64,000 nt of DNA from Tribonema minus (GCA_017506865.1 JAFCMP010000001.1:620001-684000); one strand, 5' to 3'. Counted from the first letter of the stretch, positions 21,613 to 35,600 are shown. A program made the numbers and translations. The notes: generated by a model from the sequence alone, not told the origin.

Positions 21613-22234
21613 CAATGTTGTGCCTTCAATATGATGTTGTGACTGTTTGTGGTATGAGCAGGCTGCTGCTTTTCCGATCCCCGGGCCCCTCTTCCCTGCA
21701 CATGCCCAGGAAATGGGTGGGACCACTATGAAGCGACTGGTCGATTTGCTTGCCATTGGAAGTGACTTTGAAGCTAAAATGGTGCCCCGTCCTCCGCATG
21801 CTTGCTTTCATTGGGCTTGTGACAACTCCGTTGAGCCCCTTGCATCTCGGCCACATGCAGTGCTCAGCATACAACATCAGGGACCCCTCCAGGGTGACAT
21901 TCTGTGCACTCGGCACTTCCAGCATGCGACATCACGCAGGTGCATGGCAGTGCAAGGCAGTGTAAGGCATCATTCCAGCAAGCATCTTCACACATGAATT
22001 GCGCCACACTCGTGGAGTCCATTGCGGTACCATCGAAGTGACTTGACTTACATGTACCAATTGCTGCAGCAGCGGCGACCACGGTTACTGGTGGAAGGCA
22101 CTTGCGCTAACCATCCCTTGTCACCTAGAGCTCTACAATCTTTTGATTTGTTTTCATATACTTCTATACATGTTTTCAAACATGCACGGCATGCGTCACA
22201 CGAGGCGCGGCGCTCAACCAAGCACCAGCGGCAA
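21613..22234. other. Interval between retroelement and NRDE2 3' end
   Basis: Presumed 3' flank of NRDE2 and target DNA of the retroelement. GCAGTG-type short repeats occur near 21940 (TGGCAGTGCAAGGCAGTGTAAGGCA). No gene seen. Confidence 0.5.
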
Positions 22235-25200
22235 TCACGACCACTCGTCGTCGTCGCTCCCCCCCGCCTCCCCCGGCGCGCAGCGCAGCCGCAGCTCCTT
22301 CTCCGCCATGACGTCCACCAGGTCGCTGAGCTCTGCCGCACGGAACACGCCGCGCAGCGCGCCGCGCCGCGCCGCGTCGAGCCACAGCGCGCGCGCCCCC
22401 GGGCACGCGTGGATCGCGCGGATGTGCAGGCGCTTGGCGCGCGCGTGGCAGCGCGCCGCGCGCTCGAACGCCATGTGCAGCCGCCACGGCAGCGCGAGGC
22501 GGCGCCCCGAGGCGTGCGCGGCGGCGCCCTCGAACGCGCGGCGCAGGCGCGACTGCTCCGCGGCGGACCAGTCCGGCGGCGCGCGCCACGCTGCTGCCGC
22601 TGCGGCGGCGGCGGCGGCGGCGGTGCTCGCGGCGGCGTGGGCGTCGGCGAGGTGGCCGGGCGCGGCGGCGCGCGCGCAGCTGCGCAGCTCGTAGCCGATC
22701 CACAGCAGCCACTCCAGGGGCAGCGCTCCCGTCTGCCAGTCCGCGCGGCGGCGGCAGTGCAGCGCCTGTCGGCAGCGGCGCAGGGGAGAGGGGGAAGCCT
22801 GCATCAACAGATGTGTGAGTGCATGTGTCAGCTTTGAGCAGGGATCCTGTTGAGGCAGAATCAGTGCACATGGTGCGGTGCAGCGAAAAAGCTGCAGCGT
22901 CAGCACACGGCACTGGCCCGTGTCAGAGCTGCACGAAGCGGAGGCAGATGGCCATGGCACTGACGCTCATGTGACGCACGACGTCAAACACCCGTGGCCA
23001 GCTGCCATGCCTTCGCGGTTCGTGAGCGCCCACCTCCATCATGTGATGACGCACGCGCCCGGCGGCCCGCGCGTGCTGCTCGCCGAGCGCGAACGCGCAC
23101 AGCAGCGCCGGCGACGCGGGGAAAGACAGCAGGCCGCGCGCGACGGCGGCGCGCTCCGCGCGCGGCGCCGCCGCGTCGCCTGCCGCCGCCGCCGCCGCCA
23201 GCGCCTCGCACAGCGCGAGGTGGCAGCGCTCGGCGGCCACGGCGCGCGCGCCCGCGTCCGACGCGAGCTGCCACTCGTAGGGCCCGAGCCCCTGCACGTG
23301 AGGGGAGCGTGATGTTGGCGTTCGCGCGGCGGCGGCGGGCGCGTCCTGCGGCGCATTCGCCGGGGTCTGTCCGACGAGCAGCTGCAAGAGCGCGCTCTGC
23401 ATGGCCGCGGCGGCGGCGAGCGCGCCGTCCGTCGCCAGCTGCAGCCACGTGAGCGCGGCGGCGTAGTAGAAGAAGGGCGGCGTGGCGTCGAGACCGGTCG
23501 CCGCAGCGCTGGAGGCGGCGGCGCTCCGCAGCGCCTCCGCCTCGCGCGTCAGGTGCTCCGCAAACAAGCGCCGTGCACGCACCAGACGCGCCGCCGTCAC
23601 GACCGCTGCGCCGCCGGCAGCGGCGCCAGCGGCGTCCGCCTGCAACGCCGCCGCTGCCGCCACGGCAGGCGGTTTTTCATAGGACCCCTCCGCCATGCTG
23701 AGCAGCAGATGCAGCGCAGCATCGCGAGCCGCGCCGCTGCCCGTGGGCGAGCATAGCTCCGCAACGCACCCCCCCGACGCGTTGCTGCCGGCCGGCGCCT
23801 GCGGCGTCGCAGCAGCAGCAGCAGCAGCAGCGACGGCGGCGGCTGCAGACAGCGGCAGCCCCGCAGTGAGGCGGAACGCCGCCCAGAACAGAGCGGGCGC
23901 GTGGCGGCGCTGCGCCGGCGGCAGCGCTTCGACGCTGGCCAGCGCACGCCGCGCCGCGCGCAACGCCGTTGCCGGCGCCCCTAACGCATCCTCCAGCTCC
24001 ACGTAGGCGCACCAGAGGCGCAGGTCTGTAGCGCTGGCCTCACTGGCCTGCAGCAGAGAGCGCGCTGCTCCGCGCACAGCCTCTGCTGCAGCAGCGTCAC
24101 CGGCGGAGGGGGCGGCGGCGCCGACGCTGCCGCCGCCGCTGCGCCGTGCGCGCAGCAGCGCGCCCTCGAGCAGCAGCGTGCAGCACTGCAGGTCGACGCG
24201 GAGGTCGGGGTCCAGAGACAGGGACGGCGACACGAGGGAGTACAGCGCGTTGCGCACAAAGGTCTGGCGCGCGGCGTCATGCACGAGGCGCGGCTCCACC
24301 CACACCAGCTGCTGCTGCGCCGCGAGGACCGCCTGCAGCGGCAGCGACGGCGGCGCTGCCGCTGCCGCTGCGGTGCCGCCGATGACGCTGGCGTCCCAGC
24401 CGCTGCACGCCTCCGCCAGGCCCAGGCCGCCCGCCAGCAGGCACGCAGGGTAGTCGCTCAGCGCCTCGCAGCGCGCCGCGAGGGCGAGCGCCGCGGCGGC
24501 GTGCGACGGCGCCGCGCGCGGGCAGTGGACGCCCGCCGCCGCCAGGAAGCGCGCGAGCAGCGCGGCGCGCGCGGGCGCGGAGGCCGGCGGCGCGCGCAGC
24601 GCGAATGCCAGCGGCGCGATGTCCTCCCAGAAGACGACGCGGTCCGGCGCCGCCTCCGCCGCCGCCGGCGCCGCCGCCGCGCGCAGCGGCGCCCACTGCG
24701 CGGCCGCAAGGCGCTCCTCGCGCTGCGCCCACGCGGCGAACGCGTCGTCGTCCGCCACGGGCACGAGCGCCTGCGCCTCGCGCGCGAGCTCCTCCGCGCG
24801 CCGATCGCGGAAGCGCCGCCGCCGCCGCGCCGCCGCCGCGGCCAAGACGGCGGCGCCGGCGCCCTCGTCGTCGCTGCCGTCGTCGCCGCCGCCGCTGGCG
24901 TCGCCGCGCATGTGCGCGAGGATGCGGCGGTACTCGCGCGTCGTCTGTGCGGGCGCCCCCGCCCCCGCCGCCGCGGCGTCGCGCAGGCTGATCCTGTAGC
25001 CGTGCTCGAGGCTGTACGCCGTCTGGTCCTTCTCGTTGACAGAGATGAGGCCCTCCGCGTCGTAGCGCCGCCGCCGCGCCTCCTCGCTTTCCCTGCCGAA
25101 CTCCGCCTCGTCCGCGGCCTTGGCCGCCTCCGCCGTCGCCGCCGCTGCTGCCGCCTCCGCTTCTGCGGCGGCGCTGTCGTCGGCATCGCTCCACTCCGCG

Positions 25201-27734
25201 ACGATGAGGTCGGCGAGGGTGCGCTCGTCGCCTTCGTAGGCCTCGAGCGCTGCGGCGCGTGCTTCCTCGCGCTCACGGCGCTCCGCCAGCTGCGTCGCCT
25301 CCAGCGCCGACCTGCGGAGCGGTACGAGTGGACGCACGGAGTTTAATGACGCGCAGGCGGTGTGTGTGTGAGGCTGGGTGTGCGTGGCGTGTCACGCTTT
25401 GCTGGTGTTGAAAAGCGCCTGCTGCATCCTCTTGCGCACAGTGTGAGTGACCTGACGCAATGTCGCCGTCGGCAGCTGCACGAGCGTGCACACAGCATTG
25501 CGCACGGCGTCCGTGGTGTGAGCTGACGGCCAAGGCAGCATGTGCAGCAGCCTGAAGCACATCAGCACCTGCCAATAGCAGCCAACATCAAGCGGACGTG
25601 GGGCTCTGCCATGCTGTCGCGACGCAAACGGCCGTCAGAAGACGAGTGCACAGTGGCGCGGCACATGCAGCAGCTGCCCCTGAGGCAGCTACTGCAATAT
25701 GCATGAGTGCACATGTCCTTCTGCAGCGGTCAAAACCGTTACAAGGACCCCCAACCCTATATGTGCCTACAAAACAGCAATGCTCAGCAGTGCTGGACAA
25801 AGCATGGAGGCACAGGACACGGTCGGCAATGCGATGCCCTCAGCAGCGCCGCTTCAACCCCTATGCCCACGCGTCTGCAACGTCGCAGCTCGCACATGCA
25901 CACCGACCACTTGAACTCACCTATACGCGGCCTCCAAGTGCTGTGCGGCCTCGCTGGCCTTGACACCCCCCTCGTCCCCCCCTCCCCCCTCCGCAACACC
26001 CCCCGCCGCCACCTGCACAGCCTCGCTGCGCTCCCCCTGCAGCTCCGCGAAAAACGCAGCCGCGCGCTGGCGCCACCTGCTGCGCTGCCGCGGCGCCGCC
26101 ACGCCCCCACCCGCCACGACAGCGCACGATTCCCCGCGCCGTTCCTGCAGCCACAGCGCCATGCCCGCGGCCGAAGGCGCGGCATCGCCGATGCGCGGCA
26201 CCTCCGCGTCCCAAAAAGCCGCCAGGTCGCCGATCGTCGCCACTGCCTCCGCGCCGCCGCCGCCGCCGCCGCTGACGTTCAGCTCCACCGCCGCCTGCAG
26301 CGCGCCGAGCGCGCGCTCGCCGTAGCCCGCCGCGGCCTCCGCGAGGCACGCCTCGTACAGCGCATCGACCAGCGCGGCCTCGCGCGCGTCGGCGTCGGCG
26401 CCGCGGCCGCCGCCGGCGGCGGCGTCGCGCGCGTCCGCGTGCGCCTCGAGCGCCGCCGCGGCGAGCTCGCGCTGGTCCGCCACGGCGAACGCCGCAAAGC
26501 GCCCCGCGGAGAAGGCGACGAGCGCGCGCCACGCGCCCGGGTGGTCCGCGCAGCGCGCCACGGCGCGCCGGTACAGGCGCTCCAGCACCTCCGCGCTCGC
26601 GCCCGCCACCTCCGCCGCCGCCGCCTGCGCCAGCCGCAGCGCCAGCGCGCCCTCGTTGGCGCGCAGCGCGCGCTCCAGGACGCCGAGGCGCCGCTCCGCC
26701 GCCGCGCGCGCCGCCGCGGCGTCGCTGAAGCCGCCCAGCGCGCCGACGCGCCGCCACGCCGACGACGCGCCGCGCGCGGCCGCCGCCGCCGCCGCCGCCG
26801 CCGCGTCCTGGAAGTCCGCGTAGGCGAGCCAGAGGTCGACGTCGTGGGGGCGGGCGCGCGTGCGCTCGTTGAACTCTTTGGTGCGCTGCATGATCACGCG
26901 TTCGGCCGTGCCGGCGACGCCTGTCTCGTCGTCGCTGCCCGCCTCCGGCACCGCCTCCTCTGTTGGCGGCAGCGGGATGAACGCGCCGCCGCCGCTGCCA
27001 GCACTGCCGCCGGCGCCGCCGCCAGTGTCAGCACCGCTTGCTGCTCTCTGCACGTTTCGCCAGCGCCACAGGGGCACCAGGCCCTTCTTTGAAGCCTTGC
27101 GCGTGGCAGCGCGAACCTCCAGGCTGTAGTACCTGGCGGCCTTCGCCCTGTCGTCGTCGGCCTGCGTGGCGCGCCGCCGCCGCGAGGGCGCGACCATGCT
27201 GACGTACGCGGGCACGTCGCCCTTGTACACGCCGCCGTAGCGCAGCATGTCCTTGTCCCTCCTCTTGTCCACCGACCAGTCGGGCGCGGCAGCTGCAGCT
27301 GCAGGCCTGGGCCTTCGCTGCGTGAGCTCGCTGCCCCTCAGGAGCATCTGGCCGAGAGTGAGGTCGTCGTCCCTGCTGCTGGCGCTCAGGTCTGAGCGCG
27401 ATGGCGACCTTTGTCTTTTGCGGCTCTCGCGGTTGAGCACGACAGCGCTGGCATTTCTGCCGTCGTGATCCCGCCTGCTTCTTTTCTTGCTCTTCTCCTT
27501 CTTGTGCTTGTGCCGATGCTTTTTTTCATGTTTGCCGTGCTTCGATCTCCCTCGACTGCTACTGCTGCTCCTGCTGCGGCTCTTCCTGCCTGCCACCAAC
27601 AAGCGCTGTTCTTGTATGGCTTCAGACGCTGGAGGTGGCTTGTAGCTGGAGCCCACGTTCAGCCAATCCATAGGTCTGTCCTGCTGCTGCTTTCTCTGCC
27701 CAGTGTCGGTCACCAGAGCAAGCCTATTTGACAT
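22235..27734 (-). CDS. NRDE2: NRDE2 homologue (nuclear RNA surveillance factor)
   Basis: Three exons, 27734-25921, 25311-23034 and 22765-22235, join in frame to 1,540 aa. The N-terminus has DRPMDWLNVGSSYKPPP, the short Trp-Leu motif of the family, then an Arg/Ser/Lys/His-rich stretch. RYGGVYKGDVPAYV and ARYYSLEVRAA lead to RTKEFNERTRARPHDVDLWL with AYADFQD, the diagnostic start of the HAT-repeat domain. Exon 2 keeps DRVVFWEDIAPLAFAL and TFVRNALYSLV. Exon 3 ends PLEWLLWIGYEL, ALPWRLHMAFERA, RAIHACPGARALWLDAAR and AELSDLVDVMAEKELRLR, matching the NRDE2 C-terminus. In other eukaryotes NRDE2 binds the exosome helicase MTR4 and acts in nuclear RNA silencing and splicing fidelity. The protein is Ala-rich throughout because of GC bias. 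Long poly-Ala loops (22590-22620, 26775-26805) interrupt the helices. Confidence 0.93.
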
Positions 27735-28806
27735 GAAAAGAGGATGGTTGACACTCCTGTCAGCTCCATCTCAGCTGCAGCGGTGTGAAACATGGAAGTT
27801 TGCACAGCAGGGGACTCTCCTACTTTTTTATTCTGGATCCTTGTGTGTATGATCCTGATGCTTGTATGTATGCTTGAAAACACCTTCACGAGGACACCAT
27901 CGCAGGTCCCTGGTCGAGGCCAAGCTGGTCACATACCAACGAATTCTATTAGGGCGAGCACTGCAAACATCAGAAATGCGCTGGGACTCAATGTCGAAGT
28001 CGCCGCATGCTGGTTGACGTGGGCATCAATGACGTGCTGATGCAGGAGCCTGATCTCGCACTATGTTATGGTGCTTCTATGCTTACAGGCAACTCCCAGA
28101 CGCGGCCTAGAGCAGCTGCAGAAGCCACTGATCAGCCACCAAGGTTGCAAACAATAGGCAACTGCAGTTTAGGATGTGGCTGAGCACGTGCGCACCATCA
28201 ATCAGAGCAGCAAATGTTGAAGCATCAAACCGATACCAGATCATGCGATTGCTCAAGTACTATCCCGAATATGCATACGACTACTGGTGGGAGGTCTTGC
28301 AGTGTTGGGCCAGCACATCTTAACAGGCTGTCATCACATTGCCATCAACACATTGCCATCAAGTTGGGGGAAACAACAGAGGGAGAGACAGAAAGAAATA
28401 CCTGTTTTGCTTGTGAAGTGTAGATGTAATTGAGGTGCAAGCACAGCAAAGTTGCGAAAACAGGAAGTATGCTGACCAGTGCTGGTAAGCATACCAGGAG
28501 TCAGCTCAAGGGTAGGAGAATGAGCCCCCTTTCCCCCTACAACAAACCACATGCACATTTACCCACATAGAAGGCGATTACTGCCCAAATATCCACCACT
28601 GTGGCTGGCATCGGATGCTCCCGCCTTCGTCATGGCCGTTTGTCTCCAGCCCCTAAATCATGGCAAACACAGGATAGCATTGAACCAAAGGGGGTCTAGT
28701 GCCCCTTGATTGAACACATGACTAACACTCAGCCGGCTCATGGCACTGCGGCTATCTATTGGCAGGCTGCGCACTGCATGCTGGCGGCGTGCCTGCAGTG
28801 GTAGAG
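27735..28806. other. Intergenic, 5' of NRDE2
   Basis: Composition drops to near-balanced AT/GC. ACATTGCCATCA is duplicated at about 28335-28362. No coding exon is seen. Confidence 0.5.
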
Positions 28807-29411
28807 TCAGAACGTGTTGGCAAGAGAAATGGTGGCGTTCGAGTTCTTCTTCTTGGCGCGCTGCTGCGCAGATGTCTGCAGAGCTGCCGTGCACGCATAC
28901 ACGTACACCGTCACTTGCTTCTGGGTCCTGAACAGAGACTCTGGGAGAGAGGTGAGCCCTGTGCAACCCCGAACCACCACGGTATCCAGCTCCGGCAGCT
29001 GGTCAAACTTGTCCGGAAGTGTCGTCAATTTTGTGCAATTCGACATATCCAGCATGCGTAGAACAGGGCACCCGAAAATTGAAATGGGGAGCTGTGTGAG
29101 CTTAGTGCATCGCTGGAGGCTCAGAGTTTTCAGGCCCGTCAGCGTGCTGAACGAGTCGGTCAAGGTGGGCAGCGTGGTTCCCAAAATGCTTATCGTGTGC
29201 AGTTGCTGAAGGTTGAAGAGGGCTATAGGCAGCTGCACCTCCTGTTGCGCGTGACTCCCCTGGAGCATAATCCAGCAGCCGTCCTGCTGCCACCACTCGC
29301 CCTTGTCGTTGCGCTGGGTGACACCAGCTTTCCAGGCAGCAACAAAGTTCTGCAGGTCATTGATTTCTTTAGGTTGGAGACGCGACGGGTTGGAGATCCT
29401 GCTCATGGTGT
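28807..29411 (-). CDS. Leucine-rich-repeat protein (terminal exon)
   Basis: A 201-codon exon running from a classical acceptor (CTGCCGTGCAG|GACACCATG at 29412) to the stop at 28807. It could start at ATG 29406, or the acceptor could join an unseen upstream exon. Leucine-rich repeats of about 24 residues follow one another: LPIALFNLQQLHTISILGTT, LPTLTDSFSTLTGLKTLSLQ with RCTKLTQLP, FGCPVLRMLDMSNCTKLTTL, LPELDTVVVRGCTGLTSLPE. The RC/NCTKLT.LP consensus resembles plant-type cytoplasmic LRRs. The end is a basic tail with RAKKKN. No kinase or nucleotide-binding domain is seen. The function is probably protein binding; I cannot name it further. Confidence 0.75.
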
Positions 29412-29460
29412 CCTGCACGGCAGTTGCGAAGCACATGGCACAACGGTGTGCGGCGTAACA

Positions 29461-29523
29461 GTGAGTGACTCGCACAAAGCCATGTAGCGCAGTGGGTGAC
29501 TCGCTCAAAGCCATGTAGCGCAA
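29461..29523. repeat. 31-bp tandem duplication upstream of the LRR exon
   Basis: GTGACTCGC(A/T)CAAAGCCATGTAGCGCA occurs twice in direct succession. In the minus strand it duplicates an ATG with its context, giving two upstream ATGs in the same frame as the LRR exon. Confidence 0.88.
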
Positions 29524-32500
29524 TTGAGCCGTTCATTGCCAAACGTCACGAGACGTGAAACATCAGCTGAGTTGAAAATTGGCCCCGCGCTCAAGCTTTG
29601 GAGTCTTGAGCAGCCTGGCAGCCATGGACTTCAAAGAAGACCATCAATGCTTCAATTGGCACAAATGCAAGCAGATGTTGCATATGTACGACAAATTGGT
29701 GAGGTCGGTGGGCTTACATTCTCGTGGCAGATACTAGTTTCGGAGTTGCGTTCAGTGCTTCATACGTTGTGCAGGTGATGTTGATGATAGCAAACCGCAT
29801 ATGCCTTCTGGAAGGTGCTGCGCATTCACCACAACCTGCTACAAGTGCACTCAGGCTGCAGTCATGGGACGCAGTTCACGCACAGTCAGATCTGGTGAGC
29901 CTGTGCCGTGAATCTGTTGCTTCTTGCATGTTCGGCAAACCATGTACTGAAATTAGATTCAACACATTCGTTTTGGATCGAAAAGGTCACTTATTTGCTG
30001 TCGTAGTTAGAGCCTTATCCAATGGCGTCATTCAAGCCTGTACAACCAACACATGCACTACGCCTGCATGGTGCTCTTTCGCCCCTGCAGGCATCTGTAT
30101 CTGTGATGAATCACTGATTATTGTCACTCATGCCAGACGCTGATGCTTGAAGTTCAACTGTTTGAGAATCAAGTGGGCACAAAGGTTGTGGTGCTCGTTG
30201 CCGGGGCGCCAACATGAAAGGACGACTTATGGCATGCCAACCCTCAGGGGCCCTGGGCCAGCCGCTCTCAGGCTGGAGGAGAACACCCCCGCAGGTAACA
30301 GCTGTCCAGGCTTGGAGGAAGCTTACTGACGCCCGATGTAAGCGCGAGTGCTATCGGCATCGAGCCACGCCACCGAATGCATCGCATGGGTTGAGCATTA
30401 CACTTGCAAAGCAAGAAAGCCGTATTGCGTGTGGATCATCTCTTATCATCACTGTTGTCACCATGACCGCATGTAGCAGCTGCAGCAGCAGCTGCGGAAG
30501 CCTCTGCTGGGTAATCAGTTGACGTTTACGTGCAGACAACAGCAAAGAGCAACCTAACTCAAGCTGGAATGCCTGGGTATCGGCAGTAAGGCTGTTTCAC
30601 AGGGCTGGGTGTTTCCTCATGCATGCTGCCGACATCTCTGAGATGGATTTGTTGTGAGGTGCACGACCGTGAAGACCGAATGCTGCCCAGGGGGCCGCCA
30701 TACAAGAGGTACTGGAGGTGCGCAAGATACAAGATACAAAGTGATTTTTCGCACAGGCGCGAGTAGCGTTTGTGCCAGATTACCTGGTCTAGTCGATGAC
30801 TGCAGCAGCTGCCAGGCTGCCACAGGTATGCCCAACGCCACTGGCAGGGTCAGCTCAGAGTCGGGCTGGACACGATGGCAAGCAAGCAGGCAAGGGAGGG
30901 AGTGGAAAGTTCTCATGTAAGCAAAATTGTAGTGTATGAGCACGGAGCGCTGACACGACTCCATGCGTTACATTGCGTGCCGAGCGGCATTACGCTGGAC
31001 GCTTTGCGATCCAGCACACTGTGGTACCTCACCTGGCAGGCTGTGTGTCATGGTTGCAGACAATCAGCGCAAAGGCAATCCTGGTTGCATGCTGTTGCTG
31101 ACACCTACATGAGATCAGCTGCGAGGCAGACGTGTAGTTCTTTGCACGGCGAAAACCTCACCTGCAAGCGTAGAACAACTGCAGCACTCCTCCCCGCGGT
31201 CTCGGTCTCGTCTAGCTCTGTGTGGCTTGCTTCAAGATCCCCCACCTTGAGGAGGATTCTTCGGCGAAATTATTTTTTCTCCGCCGAGTGTTTTATTTAT
31301 AAATAAATATTTTATCATCGCTGCCCTTCAAAAGGAGTGCCACATTGGCGCTTCATCCCAGATGAGCATGCAGCAATGCCTGCGAATGACGTCCACGTGA
31401 ACGTTGTTGATAGCGATAGCATCAGATTCTTGTCTCTGTGCAATGCGAAACGGGAGGCCAAGCCACATGCTGCTGGCAGAGAGCTTTGTCATACAGCCTG
31501 AGACTGATGGTGCTGCTATGTCAAGACTTCAAACTCCACATTCTCACCTTTCACTCGGAGTTGGTGCCGGTGCGTCAACCATTTTGGCAAGTGCGCAGGG
31601 CGTTCATGCTTCAGGACAGCCCCATAGGCAGTCGCTCAGAGGCGCTGGCAGGTCGGTCTCTCGCCACCAGCAAGCCAGTGAGCAGCGGCATCGGTCTTCT
31701 ATTCCGTTTGTCATTGGTGATGGCGTCGTTGGCCCGTCCCAGCGCCTCCGCTGCAAGTGTCTGATCAAGCCGATTAAGCTAGCTCTCTCAGACTGCCTTG
31801 GCGTTGGCAGCATCGAATCACAGCAGATAGCGTGCATTGCACTCTGATAGGACCACCATGATGATCGTTGATAAATGCAGATGGCTCCGCCAGCAGCCAG
31901 CATGCAGCGCATCTGCAGTGCCAAACAGGCATATATGCAGAAATGGCTCCACCAGCACAGACTGCAGTGGCTCACAGCTGCCACAGCAGCTGTGCCTCCA
32001 TCTCGGCACCATCGGAGTGCTTGCGTGTAGTGGTCATGAGTGGTGCTGGCCGCTCGACTTTCATGTTATAGTGGTAAAAAGCAGGTTACGCACGGCACCT
32101 CGACCCCAGCGCAGTGAGAAATCTGAATTGGTTTACAGTGAGTGATAGCAGGCAACCTACACACTGTGGCAGGTAATTGGTCATCAAGTCAGAAAAATAC
32201 TAAGACAGATGTTTGACGCACCTGCACAGGTGCAACGGATGTATCAGCGAACTGTTGATTTGGATCATCTCGGGAGTTTTAACGGGGGGCCGCAGCAGGC
32301 TTGTGCACCGCCTCACATCGACGGTAAAAGCAAGGTTGACAAGCGTCAAGAATCCAACCTCTGCGTTCCTGTCGGCAGAAGTGGTATAAGCCGGTAGCAG
32401 CTACATAGATCTCAGAATAGCAACGGTTTCGAAGTTCAACATCACTTGATGTTGAAAACCCGGAAGGCCTTGGTGGTGTGCATCCAGCAACAGGCGCCCC

Positions 32501-32601
32501 GCACACATTCAGAGCGCCCGTAACGCCTTCGACAATCAGCCTTGCAGAAGCGATGATCTACAGACCATCAAACTGCAAACGTGCAGCTGCTGCCGTCTGC
32601 C
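29524..32601. other. 3-kb interval without a recognised gene
   Basis: No frame here shows family motifs or sustained GC-biased codon use. A notable AT-rich patch sits at 31255-31320 (TCGGCGAAATTATTTTTTCTCCGCCGA followed by TTTATTTATAAATAAATATTTTAT), combining a small inverted repeat with an AT block. Upstream promoter elements of the LamG-like gene should lie at the right end. Confidence 0.45.
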
Positions 32602-35600
32602 ATGCGAGTGCATGTGCGGGCTCTCCTGCTGATTGCGGCGGGGCGGGGTGCAGCAGCGAGAAGTGCCACAGCAACACGGGTTGCAAACCCCCTATTCTAC
32701 TACGAGTTCACCGACGCAGCCTGTGCGACCAAGGCAGTTCGCGACACTTCGGGGAACTCAAGCCCTACCTTTGGCTCGTTGAGCCTGGTGGGAAACCTGA
32801 ACTGCACTGATGCCGTCGGCATTACTGGAACAGACACCAACCGCACTGACGTGCGTATGACGTCGCAATACATTTCAACCGGATTCATGAACCAGATGAC
32901 CGGCAAAGCGGGCTTCACGCTGGAGATGTGGCTGTCGCACCCCAGCACATTCAGAGCCCCCGGGTTCCAAAACACGCTTCTCAGCATCGGCACTGCGACG
33001 AGCCCTTTCGTATCGGCGTACTCGGAGTGGAACTTAGCATGCGAGTATTGCTCCAATCTGGACCTGGCGTACAGCAGCAAGTATATGAGATACATGCTTT
33101 ACTTCCGCCGGCACGAGACGCTCATTGGCACTGGCACCTGCGCCTTCAATTACTCCGCGTCCCACCAGTACAACGCCGGGCCGGGCGTGCCGCAGCACGT
33201 CGTCGTCACCGTCGACCTGAGCGCGGTGCAGCCGGAGACGGGCAACGACACCACCATCCCACTGTCCTGGTACTTGAACGGCGGCGACCTCAACGCGGCG
33301 AACAACGGCTCCACGTACAACCAGAGCTCCTACTACGCCACGTTCAACGGGTTCAATTCGGTGTGGGCGACGTCGTACAAGCTGCAGCTGTTTTCCGACT
33401 ACCGGACGGCGGCGGACCAGAAGCACGTCGGCGCCAACGGGGAGGACGAGTGGTACGCGCCGTGGCCGGGGACGATATTCTCTACAGCGCTCTACCCCAG
33501 GTATGTAAGAGGGCAGTGCTCAGTTGAAATGCTCAGCGCCCAACATTGAAACGTCCCCAGGAAGCAGCTCCTGGCCGAAGAGCGGAAAAGCTCGGTTTAT
33601 CATAACATGCGTGCTTTTTGGAGAGGTTGGCATGTTGTCATGGAGTGACACCGTACACACGGCTCGGCCATCATGTCGTCATCGCTGTTGACAGCCTGTG
33701 CTTCGACCGGCAGCAGCACGTCAGGCAGTGTTCCATCCACCATACGCGCAGCCGATTTTCCATACCCGGATCGCCCTCACTTGTGAGCGCGTGCATGTGA
33801 CATCCTCTGCGGTTGAACCACGTGTCCTTGAGAAATCTGGCCCTTTTGAACAGAGCTACTGGGGTCTACCGCTTGGCCGCTTCCGCTGGCACTCCCCCTT
33901 CGAGCCTGTTGTCTGCGCTTCCTTTGCCATAAAAGCACTCGCCAAGTTGCGCTGCATGACTGCACGCGTCCAACTTGTGCCTATCCCCCCCAAGTTTGTG
34001 AAGTGCTCGCATCCCCAGTGGGTGAGCCGGCTGCGCTGCGCACAGTTACCAGCGAGTGCCAGAGAGAAGGCGCCGCCTCCTTGCGTCGCGCATTGACCGC
34101 ATTTGAGCTGCGCACGTGGCCATGAGCTTGTAAGAGCAGGTCTGCAGCGCTCAGCTAATCTTGAAACTCCAAGTGCTCAACTGGCCGGTGTCACACTGCT
34201 GGTGCCAGTGCTCGGCGCCGTTCCGATGCAGCGTGAGCGGTGGCGCGCAGCTTGGCGCGCGCACTTGCACGGACACCGCGCATTGCAGTTGGATCCGATG
34301 ACGCGCGACGCACTCACCACGTGTCACTGCTCAGCTTGCTTGTCACGACGCCTGCACGAGGGGCCTGCTTGCACCAGCCGACCGTCATCCACTCCTGCTT
34401 GCACCGATCTTTTCTGCGCTGTGTTAGAGGTGTGATACAGGTAGCCGATGAATGCTACGCAGCGCTTCTTGCGCCTGAACATGCACACACGCATCAGGGA
34501 GAGTGTTCTGGCTGTCGCGCTGCACGCCTTAGCTCAACATAGCTATGGGGTGCAGCTACGGGGGCGCAATAGTAGCAACTCAGAGGCGCTGATCTGACAG
34601 CTGACATGCAAACGCAATAGCCCAGTATTACAGACGTGAACATTTTTCGTGTTTGTGAGGCCCCTCTACCAAAGACATTGTCGCAATCATACCTACCCTG
34701 ATGTATGCACCATGCATCTGCGTACCTGTTGATGGGCTATGTCAAATTCATGGGGCGCCAAATGTGCTCTTGAGAAGCAGATGTACAACCACAGGCAGCC
34801 GTGCAAGGGCCATGACAACAAGCATGATTATGTTAAATATGGCCTTGCGCTTGTCGGCACCTCACTTGGCTGCTGTATCGGCAACCTGGCGCCAAGCTCC
34901 CGCACCCAGCTCACCTGTACTCATTCTGGCGCACAGCAACAAGACGCTGAGTTTCAACAAGCATGTGCTTCGTGCCTGGCGCAGCAATGCAGGCAACCGC
35001 ACTTGAGACAGTTACCGTGCAAACACTTCCTTAGCCGCTAAGCGTTGTGCCCATTTCACAGTACTCAGTTGCACCCCCTGCCTCTACCCTCCCCCCCCCC
35101 ACACACTCTCTCCTATCCAGGGTTCTCAACGCGAAGGAGATCAAGGCCAACTACGACGCCTACATACCCAACGTGCCCCCCGTCCCCAAGGCCTTCAACG
35201 TGACGGTGCTCGAGGACGGCATGACCGCCGCGCGCTACGACACCCCCGCCTACTACCGCGCCGACGTGCCCGCGCTCGACCTCGCCACCATCGCCTTCCC
35301 CGCGCCCTACGACTACGAGAGCGACGCCGCCGCCAACGCGCTCTCCTACAGCGCCGCGAACCCGGCGCCGACGCTGTGGCTCGCGTCGCTGCCGTCGCGC
35401 GGCACGCTGTACACGCTCGCGGGCGCCGCGGTCACGAGCGCCGCGACGCAGATCGCCAACGCGACGCTGCGCTACCGCCCCGCGCGCGACCAGTTCAGCG
35501 CGGGCGGCGCCGCGTACGCGACCTTCAGGTATGTGGCGGCGGACGGCGTGACGGGCGCGCGGTCGGCGGAGGCGACGGTTACGATTTTTGTGACGGCGCA

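Noticed and set aside
24279..25346. 355-codon plus-strand Arg-rich frame
   Set aside because: Antisense of NRDE2 exon 2; no motifs.
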